A stretch of DNA of 56,529 nt, taken from the NCBI RefSeq assembly GCF_000346615.1, contig NZ_ANNU01000054.1, positions 1-56,529 of the forward strand, in the 5' to 3' direction. The notes beneath the pieces are model-generated. The model saw only the letters and a list, made by a program, of their open reading frames with translations, was not told the origin of the DNA and made no database searches. The position numbers were made by a program, and so were the translations under genes. Below, in pieces: positions 1 through 8,112 of the stretch (position 1 is the first letter of the stretch; each line of letters starts with the position of its first letter). The stretch is from Nafulsella turpanensis ZLM-10 (GTDB taxonomy: Bacteria > Bacteroidota > Bacteroidia > Cytophagales > Cyclobacteriaceae).

Positions 1-4
1 TCGA

Positions 5-57
5 CAGACTCTTCAAAACATAAAAAAAGTGGCCGGAATTTCTTCCGACCACTCATG
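5..57. repeat. Left copy of 53-bp terminal inverted repeat
   Basis: These 53 bases are the exact reverse complement of the last 53 bases of the window (56477-56529), and identity stops on the inner side right after the shared CATG. The repeat contains a hairpin followed by a T-tract when read on the minus strand. That both ends of the sequence coincide with the repeat suggests the assembly broke at it. I saw no third copy inside the window. Confidence 0.95.
22..53 (-). terminator. Rho-independent terminator inside the left repeat
   Basis: Read on the minus strand, an 11-bp stem (AGTGGTCGGAA / TTCCGGCCACT, one G-T pair) closes a GAAA tetraloop and is followed by seven T. It lies about 165 bases past the stop of the minus-strand sugar dehydrogenase gene and probably ends that transcript. 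Confidence 0.8.
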
Positions 58-219
58 GCAAAGCTACCTGGTCTTTTTTGTTTTTTCTCAAAGAGTCAAT
101 GGGTGACTCTTACCAAGCCTTTTACAAACAGGAATAGGATTAGCTTTTCTTCATAAAAAGCCATCAAAAAAGATCACAGCTGCCGCCATAACCTTCTTAC
201 ATTCCGGTTTATCCGCAAC

Positions 220-1455
220 CTACTTCTTGCTTATTTTATACAGTCGTCCCTGATCTGTTATTGCATATAACGCACCGTCTCTACCTTGAATAATATCGCG
301 AAAGCGCTGATTCTGGTCTTCTAAAAGTCTCTCTTCACCCACAACTTTATCGTTTTCAATAACAAGGCGGCTGATGTGCTGGCCGCTGAGAGCGGAGATA
401 AACAAATTATTTTTCCACTCAGGGATCTCATCGCCATTATAGAAAGTAATACCACTTGGCGAGATTACCGGGTCCCAGTAATAAACAGGTTGCTCCATTC
501 CTTCTTTCTGCTGAATAGCGTCGCCAATAGGTTCTCCTGAATATTCGACTCCATAGGTGATGACTGGCCATCCATAATTCTTGCCTGGTTCTATACGGTT
601 CAACTCATCACCTCCTCGTGGACCAAACTCGGTTTCCCATAAGTCTCCTGTTTCAGGATGAAAGGCTATTCCCTGAACATTGCGATGGCCGTAGCTGTAA
701 ATTTCAGGACGGGCCCCTGCCCTTCCTTCAAAAGGATTTCCGCTTACTGGCTCACCATCAGTCGTAATTCTGATAATCTTTCCTAAACCGGAATTAAGAT
801 CCTGTGCCTGAGGACGGGTTTCAAGATCCGAACGCTCTCCGGTTGACAGGAAAAGGTTTCCGTCTTTGCCAAAGATCAGGCGTCCTCCATAATGCAGGGT
901 GCTTTCATGTGCTGGTGTAGCGCGGTAAATGACTTCCACGTCCTCCAGAGATTTTTCATCGGCTGAAAGTTTACCCTTAGCAACGGACGTAACATTACCG
1001 TCCGCCAGTGACTCTGAGAATGCCCAGTAAATCATTCTTGTCTGGTCAAATGCAGGGTCAAGTGCAATGCCGAGCAGGCCCCCTTGACCAGCGTCGTTCA
1101 CCTCAGGTACTTCCTGGAGTGGTTCACCTGCAGCACCATTGGCTGCAACAATCCGCATCGTACCCCCTTTTTCTGTAACAATGAACCGGCCATCGGGCAG
1201 TGCTGCAATTCCCCATGGTCTACTCAAGGTACTATTCAAAACTGCAACCTCATAGGGAGTGGTGGTTTCAATTCCGGCAACACGTGTCTGACCTTCAAAA
1301 GCAGGCTCATAGTCAGTATTTGCTTCTTTTGTTTCTACAGGTGCAGAAGTAACCTCCGAGCTATCAGTTATAGGTTCAGATTGCTCACCTTGTGTTCCGC
1401 AGGACGCCACCAGTATGGCAACTCCTACCATGAGTTTAGAATAATGTTTATTCAT
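220..1455 (-). CDS. PQQ-dependent sugar (aldose/sorbosone-type) dehydrogenase lipoprotein
   Basis: A 411-residue protein of the soluble glucose/sorbosone dehydrogenase (GSDH, YliI/Asd-like) family, which oxidises sugars in the periplasm using PQQ. The N-terminus is a lipoprotein signal with lipobox VASC (Cys19), followed by an acidic, Thr/Ser-rich linker to about residue 60. The six-bladed propeller then follows. The block HYGGRLIFGKDGN has His188 where the family has its catalytic His, and the later FGPRGGDELN and NYGWP motifs are typical. The sequence is full length and ends KISKK. It stands alone, with an outward terminator downstream at the window edge. The substrate cannot be told from sequence, and no PQQ biosynthesis genes are in view. 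Confidence 0.88.
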   Translation of the reverse strand: MNKHYSKLMVGVAILVASCGTQGEQSEPITDSSEVTSAPVETKEANTDYEPAFEGQTRVAGIETTTPYEVAVLNSTLSRPWGIAALPDGRFIVTEKGGTMRIVAANGAAGEPLQEVPEVNDAGQGGLLGIALDPAFDQTRMIYWAFSESLADGNVTSVAKGKLSADEKSLEDVEVIYRATPAHESTLHYGGRLIFGKDGNLFLSTGERSDLETRPQAQDLNSGLGKIIRITTDGEPVSGNPFEGRAGARPEIYSYGHRNVQGIAFHPETGDLWETEFGPRGGDELNRIEPGKNYGWPVITYGVEYSGEPIGDAIQQKEGMEQPVYYWDPVISPSGITFYNGDEIPEWKNNLFISALSGQHISRLVIENDKVVGEERLLEDQNQRFRDIIQGRDGALYAITDQGRLYKISKK

Positions 1456-2093
1456 GTTCTAAAATTTTGGGTCAAGATAACGATATACTTATTTATAGTA
1501 ACTTATTAACTTCTTATTTACGAGATTTCATCCGTTTCATATAATGTATTTCAGGATAAGTGCCCCCGCTCCTGCACAACAATTTAGTTTAGGCTATCCA
1601 TATCTGAAGCCGATAAATGGAAATCTTCATTATTGCACTTAAAAACCCGCTTCAAATCCAATACAGCGAGCCTTTCTATTGTTTATGAGACTGTTTTTAT
1701 TTTCACCTTTGGAAAGAAATTCTCTTAGAAAGTGAACGATTAAAGGAAGTATAAGTCCCCTTACAGTTTAAGAGCCTGACAAATAGATAAGTCCGTATTT
1801 CCTCTTCAATAGCCTGAATACCTTATCTGCTCTCATACACGCGGAGCCAGGTAAGGCAGAGCAGTTTGTACAGGAATTTTCATAGGATTTACCTGTCACA
1901 CCAGGATTTAATGAAGCATCTAAAAGTCTGTGTAAATGAAAAACACGCTAGACTATATTATTAACTATATCACCATGATTAGCATCAAGACATAGTAAAA
2001 GTATTAGCAAGCGACTTAGCTCTTCATACTCAATTAAAAAGCCTGAGCAAAAATTCTTCTGCTCAGGCTTTTGCAAGTGTAAACTAAAAAGAG
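1456..2093. other. Gene-poor intergenic stretch (638 bp)
   Basis: I see no coding signal of useful length on either strand, no tRNA and no repeat. The only clear element is the hairpin at 2038-2073. The part next to 1455 should hold the promoter of the sugar dehydrogenase, but no clean TAnnTTTG box is visible. Confidence 0.6.
2038..2073. terminator. Bidirectional terminator hairpin
   Basis: An AAGCCTGAGCA / TGCTCAGGCTT stem flanked by A-rich and T-rich tracts. It is 20 bases past the stop of the minus-strand lipoprotein gene at 2094 and is well placed to terminate it. Confidence 0.8.
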
Positions 2094-2477
2094 TTATTCT
2101 GTTACGGTCACTGTCCGGGTTTCATATAGCTTCCCATTAATCAGGAAGTTTAAGGTATATTCTCCACTTTCCGAAGGAGCAAAGGTTACTGTAACAATTT
2201 CCTCCTCAATGACATCTGCGCAGACTTCCGCGCCGCTTAAAAGAGTAAAATCATAGTTGAAGGTATTACCGGAGATGGATTCATTGGTTCCACTCACATA
2301 ATGGCAGGGAGTGGGTTTTTCAATGGTTACGGAAACCTCTTGTGGCTCTTGAATAGAGGAGCTTTCGGCTAAAGAAATGCTCAATATGCTGGGCTCTTCC
2401 TGTAAGAGTTCTTCTTTCTCACAGGATACCAGGAGAAAGAGAAAAAGGGGAAGAAGTAAAAGTGTTAAATTTTTCAT
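2094..2477 (-). CDS. Small lipoprotein, unknown function
   Basis: A 127-residue protein with a strong lipoprotein signal: a hydrophobic run of Leu/Phe and lipobox LVSC with Cys19, then acidic residues EKEE. The mature part is Thr/Ser/Val/Glu-rich, and its last 40 residues (FAPSESGEYTLNFLINGK and on) have the alternating pattern of a single Ig-like or BACON-like beta-sandwich. It also has two further Cys (in PCHYV and EVCAD) that could form a disulfide. It is monocistronic with its own terminator. I do not recognise a named family; an outer-membrane or periplasmic lipoprotein is the most that can be said. Confidence 0.7.
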   Translation of the reverse strand: MKNLTLLLLPLFLFLLVSCEKEELLQEEPSILSISLAESSSIQEPQEVSVTIEKPTPCHYVSGTNESISGNTFNYDFTLLSGAEVCADVIEEEIVTVTFAPSESGEYTLNFLINGKLYETRTVTVTE

Positions 2478-2832
2478 TTAAGAAGGATTAAATGGTTTAT
2501 TCTAAGACACCTGATCTGATCCTAAAGTTGTAGCCAAACTGCCAAAAATTTTAAGTTAAACTGATGGATACGTTAAGTTTCACCAAACCGGAATCCTGTT
2601 CTCAAAAAAGTGATGCCGCAACTGCTGATGCTCTGGCAGACATTAGGCTAATGAGAAGGAACTCCAATAGTATGGGTGACATAGCATAAACAGGCCGCGC
2701 CTCTCTCGGTGGAACCTATATACGCCGGTACTTAGACTGGTGTAGCGAGTACCAGGTGCTTTACCGCTACCTCCCTACGCTCGAATGGCAAAGGATATTA
2801 TTTACAAGCTGAAATTGATCAGAAATATACAG
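2478..2832. other. Intergenic stretch with a weak broken reading frame
   Basis: On the plus strand one frame runs from an ATG at 2564 to a TGA at 2810-2812 with a single internal TAA at 2687-2689 (41 plus 40 codons). The second half (2690-2790) is more GC-rich than the flanks. This could be a decayed small gene or chance; I recognise no family. No other feature is evident. Confidence 0.3.
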
Positions 2833-3483
2833 TTAAAGTGCTAAGGTTATACTTAGCTGAAAGTCTTCATCAACCAAATTCTCTTCCAGCAAATTTCCTC
2901 CCTTGCCAATGTTCCACATTTTTCGACCGAGGCGAAAATGGGTAAGGAAGCCTGTGGTTTTTTCTCCGGAACGCTCTAAAATAGCAGGAACAGAGATATG
3001 TTTACGCACATCTTTTATTTGCATATTTCCCCAAACACGCAGGCTATCACCTCCCAAATATTTTACTTCTGTGATATGAAAACTTGCAGTGGGAAATTCT
3101 TCGGCACTAAAGGACTTCTTCTTTAAGTAGTTTGACAGGTTTTTCAGAGTGGTTTGGCCATACTCTCCCGAGTTACTTATACTTATAGTGCTCATATCTG
3201 CAATGACCGTTCCTCCCATCAAAGTATCATTTTCAAAAAATAAAGTCCCTCCCTGAAACTTCACAGTACCTTTATGTCCTGCTGTCCCCATCATCTTTGT
3301 TGCGCGCCAATGAATGACTGACTCTTTGGTATTGATTTTTACAGGGGAGTACCTGATAATGCTATTTACAGGCTGAGGGCCAGCCACTACTACTTTCTCA
3401 GCTTTAAGCTCCTTCCTTTCCAAGCATCCTGCAGTGCCAAAAAGGAGTAAGGTAATGAGTAATATATTTCTATAGCTATTCAT
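2833..3483 (-). CDS. YceI-family lipoprotein
   Basis: A 216-residue protein with a lipoprotein signal (lipobox TAGC, Cys20). From about residue 55 it matches the YceI lipocalin-like domain: VIHWRATKMMGTAGHKGTV, then GGTVIADMSTISI, then the late FPTASF and GNMQIKDVRKHISVPA blocks. Members bind a polyisoprenoid or amphiphile in a beta-barrel and often sit beside redox genes. The start codon overlaps the end of the upstream dioxygenase-like gene by 8 bases, so the two are probably translationally coupled. The specific ligand is unknown. Confidence 0.88.
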   Translation of the reverse strand: MNSYRNILLITLLLFGTAGCLERKELKAEKVVVAGPQPVNSIIRYSPVKINTKESVIHWRATKMMGTAGHKGTVKFQGGTLFFENDTLMGGTVIADMSTISISNSGEYGQTTLKNLSNYLKKKSFSAEEFPTASFHITEVKYLGGDSLRVWGNMQIKDVRKHISVPAILERSGEKTTGFLTHFRLGRKMWNIGKGGNLLEENLVDEDFQLSITLAL

Positions 3484-4087
3484 AGTCTGGAATGTTTAGT
3501 CCTAAAACAATGTCACGCTCTGCAGAAAGAAGAACTCCTTCTTTCTGAAGCTTTACCAAACCTGAGCCTCCCCTATTCTTACTGCCAAGCGAAGAGTCCA
3601 TGTTCGGATCTCCTTCAAAGGTAAAGTCGTCTATGAAGTAGTACTTCCCGTCGGGCTCCAGTACTGTAGCATGTATATGTGCCGGACCATTCCCATACGA
3701 GCCTGGCATGAACGTATAAAAAGTGTATGCCCCGTTCTGGTCTGTCTTCATCCACGCTCTTATATAGCCCTGCCTCTTCGCCCAGCCAACCTCATTTCCT
3801 TTTTTAGGATACTTTCCTTCTGAATCAGTCTGATAAACAAATAGCACTACTCCTGGTGCAGGAGTCCGGCCATCCGGCTTATAAATGGTGCCCGATAGTT
3901 TTAACTTTGGCTCGTTCTGATGATAATCAGGAAGGGTATCTATGCTGCTCAGTTTCCTGTTACCGTATTCGAAAATAGCCTCACACCCATCACAGCGACC
4001 CAAAGATTGATACTGCACCTTTTCTTTTTGTGCCTGGCATACCTGGGTGAAAAGTAAAATAAAGAGTACAAAAACAGATGATTTCAT
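3476..4087 (-). CDS. Secreted intradiol ring-cleavage dioxygenase-like protein
   Basis: About 203 residues. I chose the ATG at 4087, because it gives a clean signal peptide (MKSSVFVLFILLFTQVCQA, cut before QKE); an in-frame ATG at 4099 would add four residues. The body resembles protocatechuate/catechol 1,2-type dioxygenases: a CDGCE pair, then PAPGVVLFVYQTDSEGKY, then YTFMPGSY and PAHIHATV. Counted from the chosen start, all four Fe(III) ligands of the family are visible: Tyr93, Tyr131, His137 and His139. The family opens aromatic catechol rings using O2, but secreted short forms are poorly characterised. It is the first gene of an operon with the YceI lipoprotein. Confidence 0.82.
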   Translation of the reverse strand: MKSSVFVLFILLFTQVCQAQKEKVQYQSLGRCDGCEAIFEYGNRKLSSIDTLPDYHQNEPKLKLSGTIYKPDGRTPAPGVVLFVYQTDSEGKYPKKGNEVGWAKRQGYIRAWMKTDQNGAYTFYTFMPGSYGNGPAHIHATVLEPDGKYYFIDDFTFEGDPNMDSSLGSKNRGGSGLVKLQKEGVLLSAERDIVLGLNIPDYE

Positions 4088-4327
4088 ATTTAATAGCATT
4101 TGGTTTCAAAATATTTTTAAATGAACTCCAGTAATTTAAATCATGGAATTCTTGAAACCATCTTCCTTAGATATACAGCCCTCCCCTCCTGATAGAATAC
4201 AGGTGGCAGACTATGAATGCTATTCACCTGCTTAAAGGTGCAGTTCATCTAATATCTGCGTAGTCTGTCATTTTATATCCTTTTTCAGATTTTAATGATT
4301 AGATTTATTTAATAATAGCATCCGTTA

Positions 4328-5428
4328 ATGAACTACTACCAACTCAGAACGCGTGTACTCTGGCACATTGCCTTTTGGCTGGCTTTCGTGCTGTATTACG
4401 TCCTGATTATTGGCAGCTTTGAAGGAGAAAGCTATGGGGAGGTTTTTATTTACAGGCTTTTGGATTTGCCCGTTAAGATACTTGCCACCTATTTCGTACT
4501 GTATTTTTTGATTCCGGAGTTTTTCTTTAAAAAGAGAATAATCCTCTTTTCTTCACTGTTCTTCCTCTCTATGTTTGTTGCGGGCGCTCTCCAGAAGTTG
4601 TACCACTTTTATTTTTACAATCCATTTTTAAGACCTGACCTTCCGAATGAGCTTAGCTTTCAACCTTTTGAAGTCTTAAAATTAGTATTGGGTATTTATC
4701 CTATTGTAGGCCTAGCCGCCTTTATTAAGGTAGGCAAGAACTGGCTTGAAAAAGACAGAGCTTCACAGAGGCTGGAAAAGGAAAAGATTCAGGCCGAACT
4801 GAATTTTCTAAAGTCCCAGATTCACCCTCACTTCCTGTTTAATACCTTAAATAATCTTTACGCCCTCACACTTAGGAAATCGGATAAAGCCAGTGAGGTA
4901 GTGTTAAAGCTTTCTCACCTTTTAAATTACCTGCTTTATGAGGGGAATAAACAGCAGGTTGCACTTGAAAAAGAACTGGAAATAATTACCACCTACATTA
5001 CATTAGAGAAGCTTCGCTATGGTGAGCGCCTGGATGTATCTTTCACCGTTAAAGGCTCTGCCAAAGCAAAAGAGGTTTCTCCCATGCTCCTCCTCCCATT
5101 TGTGGAAAACAGTTTTAAACATGGAGCCAGCCAGCAGTTAGACCAGGTGTGGGTAAGGATAGAAGTGCTGATACAAGAAAAAAGCTTAGTTGTAAAGGTA
5201 GTAAACAGTAAATCAGCTGCACCTTCAGCCCAGGCAGCTGGAGATGTGCCAAAGGGAATTGGTTTAAAAAATGTGCAGCGAAGATTAGACCTGCTTTTTG
5301 GAAACAATTACACCTTAAAAATTCAGGAGGAGGAATCTTCTTTCCAGGTGAATATGGAAATTCCTATTATTCTAGTTTCTGCTAAACCAAACGCATCCTA
5401 TCATGAAGCTAAGTTGTTACATCGTTGA
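4328..5428 (+). CDS. LytS/YehU-type sensor histidine kinase
   Basis: A 366-residue membrane kinase. Four hydrophobic segments at about 10-30, 45-65, 70-90 and 117-135 form the sensor, with no large extracellular domain. A short coiled coil (140-160) leads to the His_kinase (PF06580) block QIHPHFLFNTLNNLY at 164-178 with the phospho-accepting His, and a HATPase region with LLPFVENSFKHG and a GIGLKNVQRRLDLLFG G-box. Its 3' end overlaps the response regulator by 26 bases, so the pair is translationally coupled. The signal is unknown; such pairs in Bacteroidota usually control a few neighbouring or envelope genes. Confidence 0.9.
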   Translation: MNYYQLRTRVLWHIAFWLAFVLYYVLIIGSFEGESYGEVFIYRLLDLPVKILATYFVLYFLIPEFFFKKRIILFSSLFFLSMFVAGALQKLYHFYFYNPFLRPDLPNELSFQPFEVLKLVLGIYPIVGLAAFIKVGKNWLEKDRASQRLEKEKIQAELNFLKSQIHPHFLFNTLNNLYALTLRKSDKASEVVLKLSHLLNYLLYEGNKQQVALEKELEIITTYITLEKLRYGERLDVSFTVKGSAKAKEVSPMLLLPFVENSFKHGASQQLDQVWVRIEVLIQEKSLVVKVVNSKSAAPSAQAAGDVPKGIGLKNVQRRLDLLFGNNYTLKIQEEESSFQVNMEIPIILVSAKPNASYHEAKLLHR

Positions 5429-6119
5429 TGACGAGCCTTTGGCCATTGAGGTTTTAGAGTCGCACATTTCCCGGATGGATAGCCTTCAAATAAAAGGAAC
5501 CTTCCAAAATCCGGTAAAAGCATTCCAGGCCCTACACCATGAGCCTGTAGATCTTCTCTTCCTGGATATTCAGATGCCCTCTTTAACAGGAATTGAGCTA
5601 ATCAAATCACTCTCCAATGCCCCTTTGGTCATTTTTACAACAGCACATCGGGAACACGCATTGGCCGGATTCGAGCTCGATGTTGTTGACTACTTACTGA
5701 AACCAGTTTCTTTTGAAAGGCTTTTACAAGCGATAGGAAAAGTCTATAAATACAGATCAGGAAGCGCACCATTCAAAGAAGTTCCATCTGCACACCGCTT
5801 CCTTTTTACTCAGGAAGGGAATAAGCACCTGAAGATTCCCTTAGATGAAATCCTCTACATTGAAAGCCAGCGTGATTACGCAAAAATAGTAATGGATAAA
5901 AAAACAATAAAAGTTCAGGAAAGGACAGGCGCACTAGAGCAAAAACTACGGCAGCAAGGATTTTTACGTATCCACCGGTCTTACATTATTCCTGTCTCAA
6001 AGGTAGAAAGCTGGTCCTCCTGTGAGGTAAGCATAAAAGAGCATGTTATCCCCATTGGAAGAACCTTCAGTAGTGAAGTCCTGAAAACGCTGAATGCCAG
6101 AATGGCCTCCTCCCAGTAA
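5403..6119 (+). CDS. LytTR-family response regulator
   Basis: A 238-residue protein: a CheY-like receiver (1-120) with acidic pair Asp9-Asp10, phospho-acceptor Asp55 in LLFLDIQMPS and the conserved Lys in VDYLLKPVS, then a LytTR DNA-binding domain (about 140-235) with ILYIESQRDYAKI and FLRIHRSYIIPV. LytTR domains bind direct repeats in promoters. The ATG lies inside the kinase gene (26-base overlap). Partner of the upstream LytS-like kinase. No obvious target operator pair was identified nearby. Confidence 0.93.
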   Translation: MKLSCYIVDDEPLAIEVLESHISRMDSLQIKGTFQNPVKAFQALHHEPVDLLFLDIQMPSLTGIELIKSLSNAPLVIFTTAHREHALAGFELDVVDYLLKPVSFERLLQAIGKVYKYRSGSAPFKEVPSAHRFLFTQEGNKHLKIPLDEILYIESQRDYAKIVMDKKTIKVQERTGALEQKLRQQGFLRIHRSYIIPVSKVESWSSCEVSIKEHVIPIGRTFSSEVLKTLNARMASSQ

Positions 6120-6979
6120 CAGTAAACTGTACAATTGTAAAGCAGGCTGCTACGCTGTAGAGCAATCGGACAACTTAATCACCTAAACAAAACCGGATTG
6201 CCATGAAAAATCAAAATTTACCGGGCCACGGCACCAGAGGCTCAAATCATCTTTACCTTCAAATGAAGAGATGGGCATAAGAGGAGGATAAGGGTGCAGA
6301 AAGCGCCTTACCCCCATTAATTTTCCAACTGCCATTTTTCTACAAATCAAACAGCTGATAACTTCATGTTCAACCAGAATAGAGAAGTCAGCCGTTGAAT
6401 TGCCAAAACTTTCTTAACATCAGGAGTGAAATCGGCCTTAGATAAAGAAATATAGAAATCAAGCATTAACTTACCTTGACAAGGCTGTAAGCCTTGATCA
6501 AAATTATAAAGCAGGAAGAAAAAGAGCTGAAGAACTAAAACTGAAATTAGAAGAGCAAAACTTCTGCCAATCGCTCAATTTTAAGAATCGCTCTAAAATC
6601 AAGAAGTCTGCCTTCCGTTTAGCCTTTCATCCGCCTCTTAGGCTGCAGAATTCATTTGAATGTCTGGTAAAGTGAAGGCGTATTTCTGGCTATCCCATTA
6701 GTTTAAGCTGAAGAGTTTATTTAAAAATGAATGTTGCCCCTAGTCAGCTGAACTATTTCTTTTTTTGGAAGAAAAAAGTAAATTACTTCTAAGAAACTGT
6801 ATGTTCCAGGTTTGTAAGACTACCTTCTGCCTGGAAGATTCTTATGGAGAGGTACCTGGCCTTAATTCAAAACCAGATTTTTATTGAAGATCAAACGGCC
6901 AGTTTAGAAATTTTACTTTTGAGGCAGAAATCTATCTTCTTTAACATTTTATTTCTTCTACTTTAAATGCTCATACATT
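6120..6979. other. Gene-poor stretch (860 bp) with a possible decayed gene
   Basis: No intact gene is visible. A TPR-like fragment without a start codon lies at 6442-6675 and is listed separately. The rest, including 6676-6979 in front of the M23-like gene, shows no coding pattern, no tRNA and no clean hairpin. Confidence 0.5.
6442..6675 (+). pseudogene. Fragment resembling the end of a TPR protein
   Basis: An open frame of 77 codons with no start and a stop just upstream. Its first third reads like a tetratricopeptide helix pair: YRNQALTYLDKAVSLDQNY, then KAGRKRAEELKLKLEEQ. The spacing of Ala, Leu, Tyr and the LD-Q-NY turn matches the second helix of a TPR followed by a capping helix. After that the sequence looks random. 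This suggests a decayed C-terminus of a lost gene; chance similarity is possible since TPR helices are low-information. Confidence 0.35.
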
Positions 6980-7633
6980 ATGAACGCTTCTTTTTCGACT
7001 ACTCCCGCTTCTTCATTCCATGCGATATTTTTAGTTGTGCTGCTGCTGATTCCTCTTTTTTCCTTTTCGCAGGAAGGCATTGAAGAGAAAGCTGCGGTAG
7101 ATACTTCCCTCATTGAGACTATTGTCATCCACCCGGTGTATGCGCTCAAGTTCAAGTCAAATGATCATCATTTCGGGCAGTTTAAAGGAGCCCTAGGCGA
7201 TGAATTGGGCAAAGATGTGATGGTGGTAAGTTATGAGGGAGGGCCGGATAAGCGTTTTCCAATGTTCTACAAAAATGATGGTACCTCCAATGAAGACTGG
7301 TATGGCTGGAATCAAAAGGTATTAGCACCATTTAACGGTAAGGTTGTAAAGGTTTATATTAATGAGAAGGTAAATCAGCCAGGCAAAAAAGGAGGAGGAA
7401 GGGCCAGCAGCATCATATTTGAAAGAAATGATGGCGTTAAAGTGGTGTATGGCCATGTGCAAAACATTCAGGTAAAGGAAGGAGATCAGGTGAAGGCTGG
7501 TCAGCATGTAGCCCATGTCGGAAATAACGGATATGCTTGGATGCCACACATTCACGTCGGGGCCTGGAAGAACAATCAACCCCTACAGATCCTCTTTGAT
7601 CTTAAAGCACAGGGAAAGCTCCTCATGAAGTAG
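6980..7633 (+). CDS. Secreted M23 (LytM-like) peptidase-fold protein, incomplete zinc site
   Basis: A 217-residue protein with a signal peptide ending in SFS before Gln31. The C-terminal half has the M23 lipoyl-like fold: VLAPFNGKVVKVY, a Gly/Lys-rich turn, then VVYGHV with His159, KEGDQVKAGQHVAHVGNNG, and HIH at 190-192. M23 metallopeptidases bind zinc with an H-x3-D pair and the second His of HxH. Here the first motif is replaced by NEDWYGW: an Asp (106) is present but the preceding His is not. It may therefore be a binding or regulatory protein rather than an active endopeptidase. No operon partner; the orphan terminator at 7922 may be its own. Confidence 0.8.
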   Translation: MNASFSTTPASSFHAIFLVVLLLIPLFSFSQEGIEEKAAVDTSLIETIVIHPVYALKFKSNDHHFGQFKGALGDELGKDVMVVSYEGGPDKRFPMFYKNDGTSNEDWYGWNQKVLAPFNGKVVKVYINEKVNQPGKKGGGRASSIIFERNDGVKVVYGHVQNIQVKEGDQVKAGQHVAHVGNNGYAWMPHIHVGAWKNNQPLQILFDLKAQGKLLMK

Positions 7634-8112
7634 TCCAACGTATAGAGCTCAATGGCAGATAGTAAGAGAGGAGCTTGAGCAGGAATAGCCCTGCGTAGGT
7701 GTAAGCGCAAGATTTTGCGAACCTACTCATGAGTTAACTTCTCGCTAACGAAACTATTCCCCAACTCCTAAAAGAAAAAGTTTAACGAAGGAATCAAAAG
7801 CAGGAGCTTAATTACAGGTTAAAATTGAGACAAGTTCTGAGATAAGTGATAAAGCTTTTGATGACTACGACTCCCCTTAAACAGACAAACTTTTTTTCAC
7901 TACAAGCACAGAAGTTTCGCCAAAGCTGCCGGAATAAACCCGGCAGCTTTTTGCTTTGATCTCTACTTCCTTCCAGCGGAGTTAACACCCACCAGACTTT
8001 TCGTTGAAATATATTATCAGTCACTACTTTTCCTGCTAGTATCCCCAACAGAAAGCCTGTAGCACGATTTTTAACTATATTGTAGGCTCATGTTTCCGAA
8101 AACCGCATCAGA
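7634..8112. other. Intergenic stretch (479 bp) with two hairpins
   Basis: No coding pattern. It holds an interrupted hairpin at 7695-7726 (GTAGGT...ACCTAC with an inner CGCAA/TTGCG stem) and a strong terminator at 7922-7952. The terminator is nearly 300 bases past the M23-like stop, so the interval could be a long 3' UTR or a small RNA. Confidence 0.4.
7922..7952 (+). terminator. Rho-independent terminator without a close gene
   Basis: A GCTGCCGG / CCGGCAGC stem with a six-base loop, A's before and TTTTT after it on the plus strand. The nearest upstream plus-strand gene stops at 7633. Confidence 0.8.

Noticed and set aside
1084-1509. A 141-codon plus-strand frame opposite the sugar dehydrogenase
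   Set aside because: It lies antisense to a well-supported gene, is rich in Cys and Ser and has no family-like pattern.
7812-8048. A 78-codon minus-strand frame across the orphan terminator
   Set aside because: It runs through a strong terminator hairpin and shows no protein-like composition.
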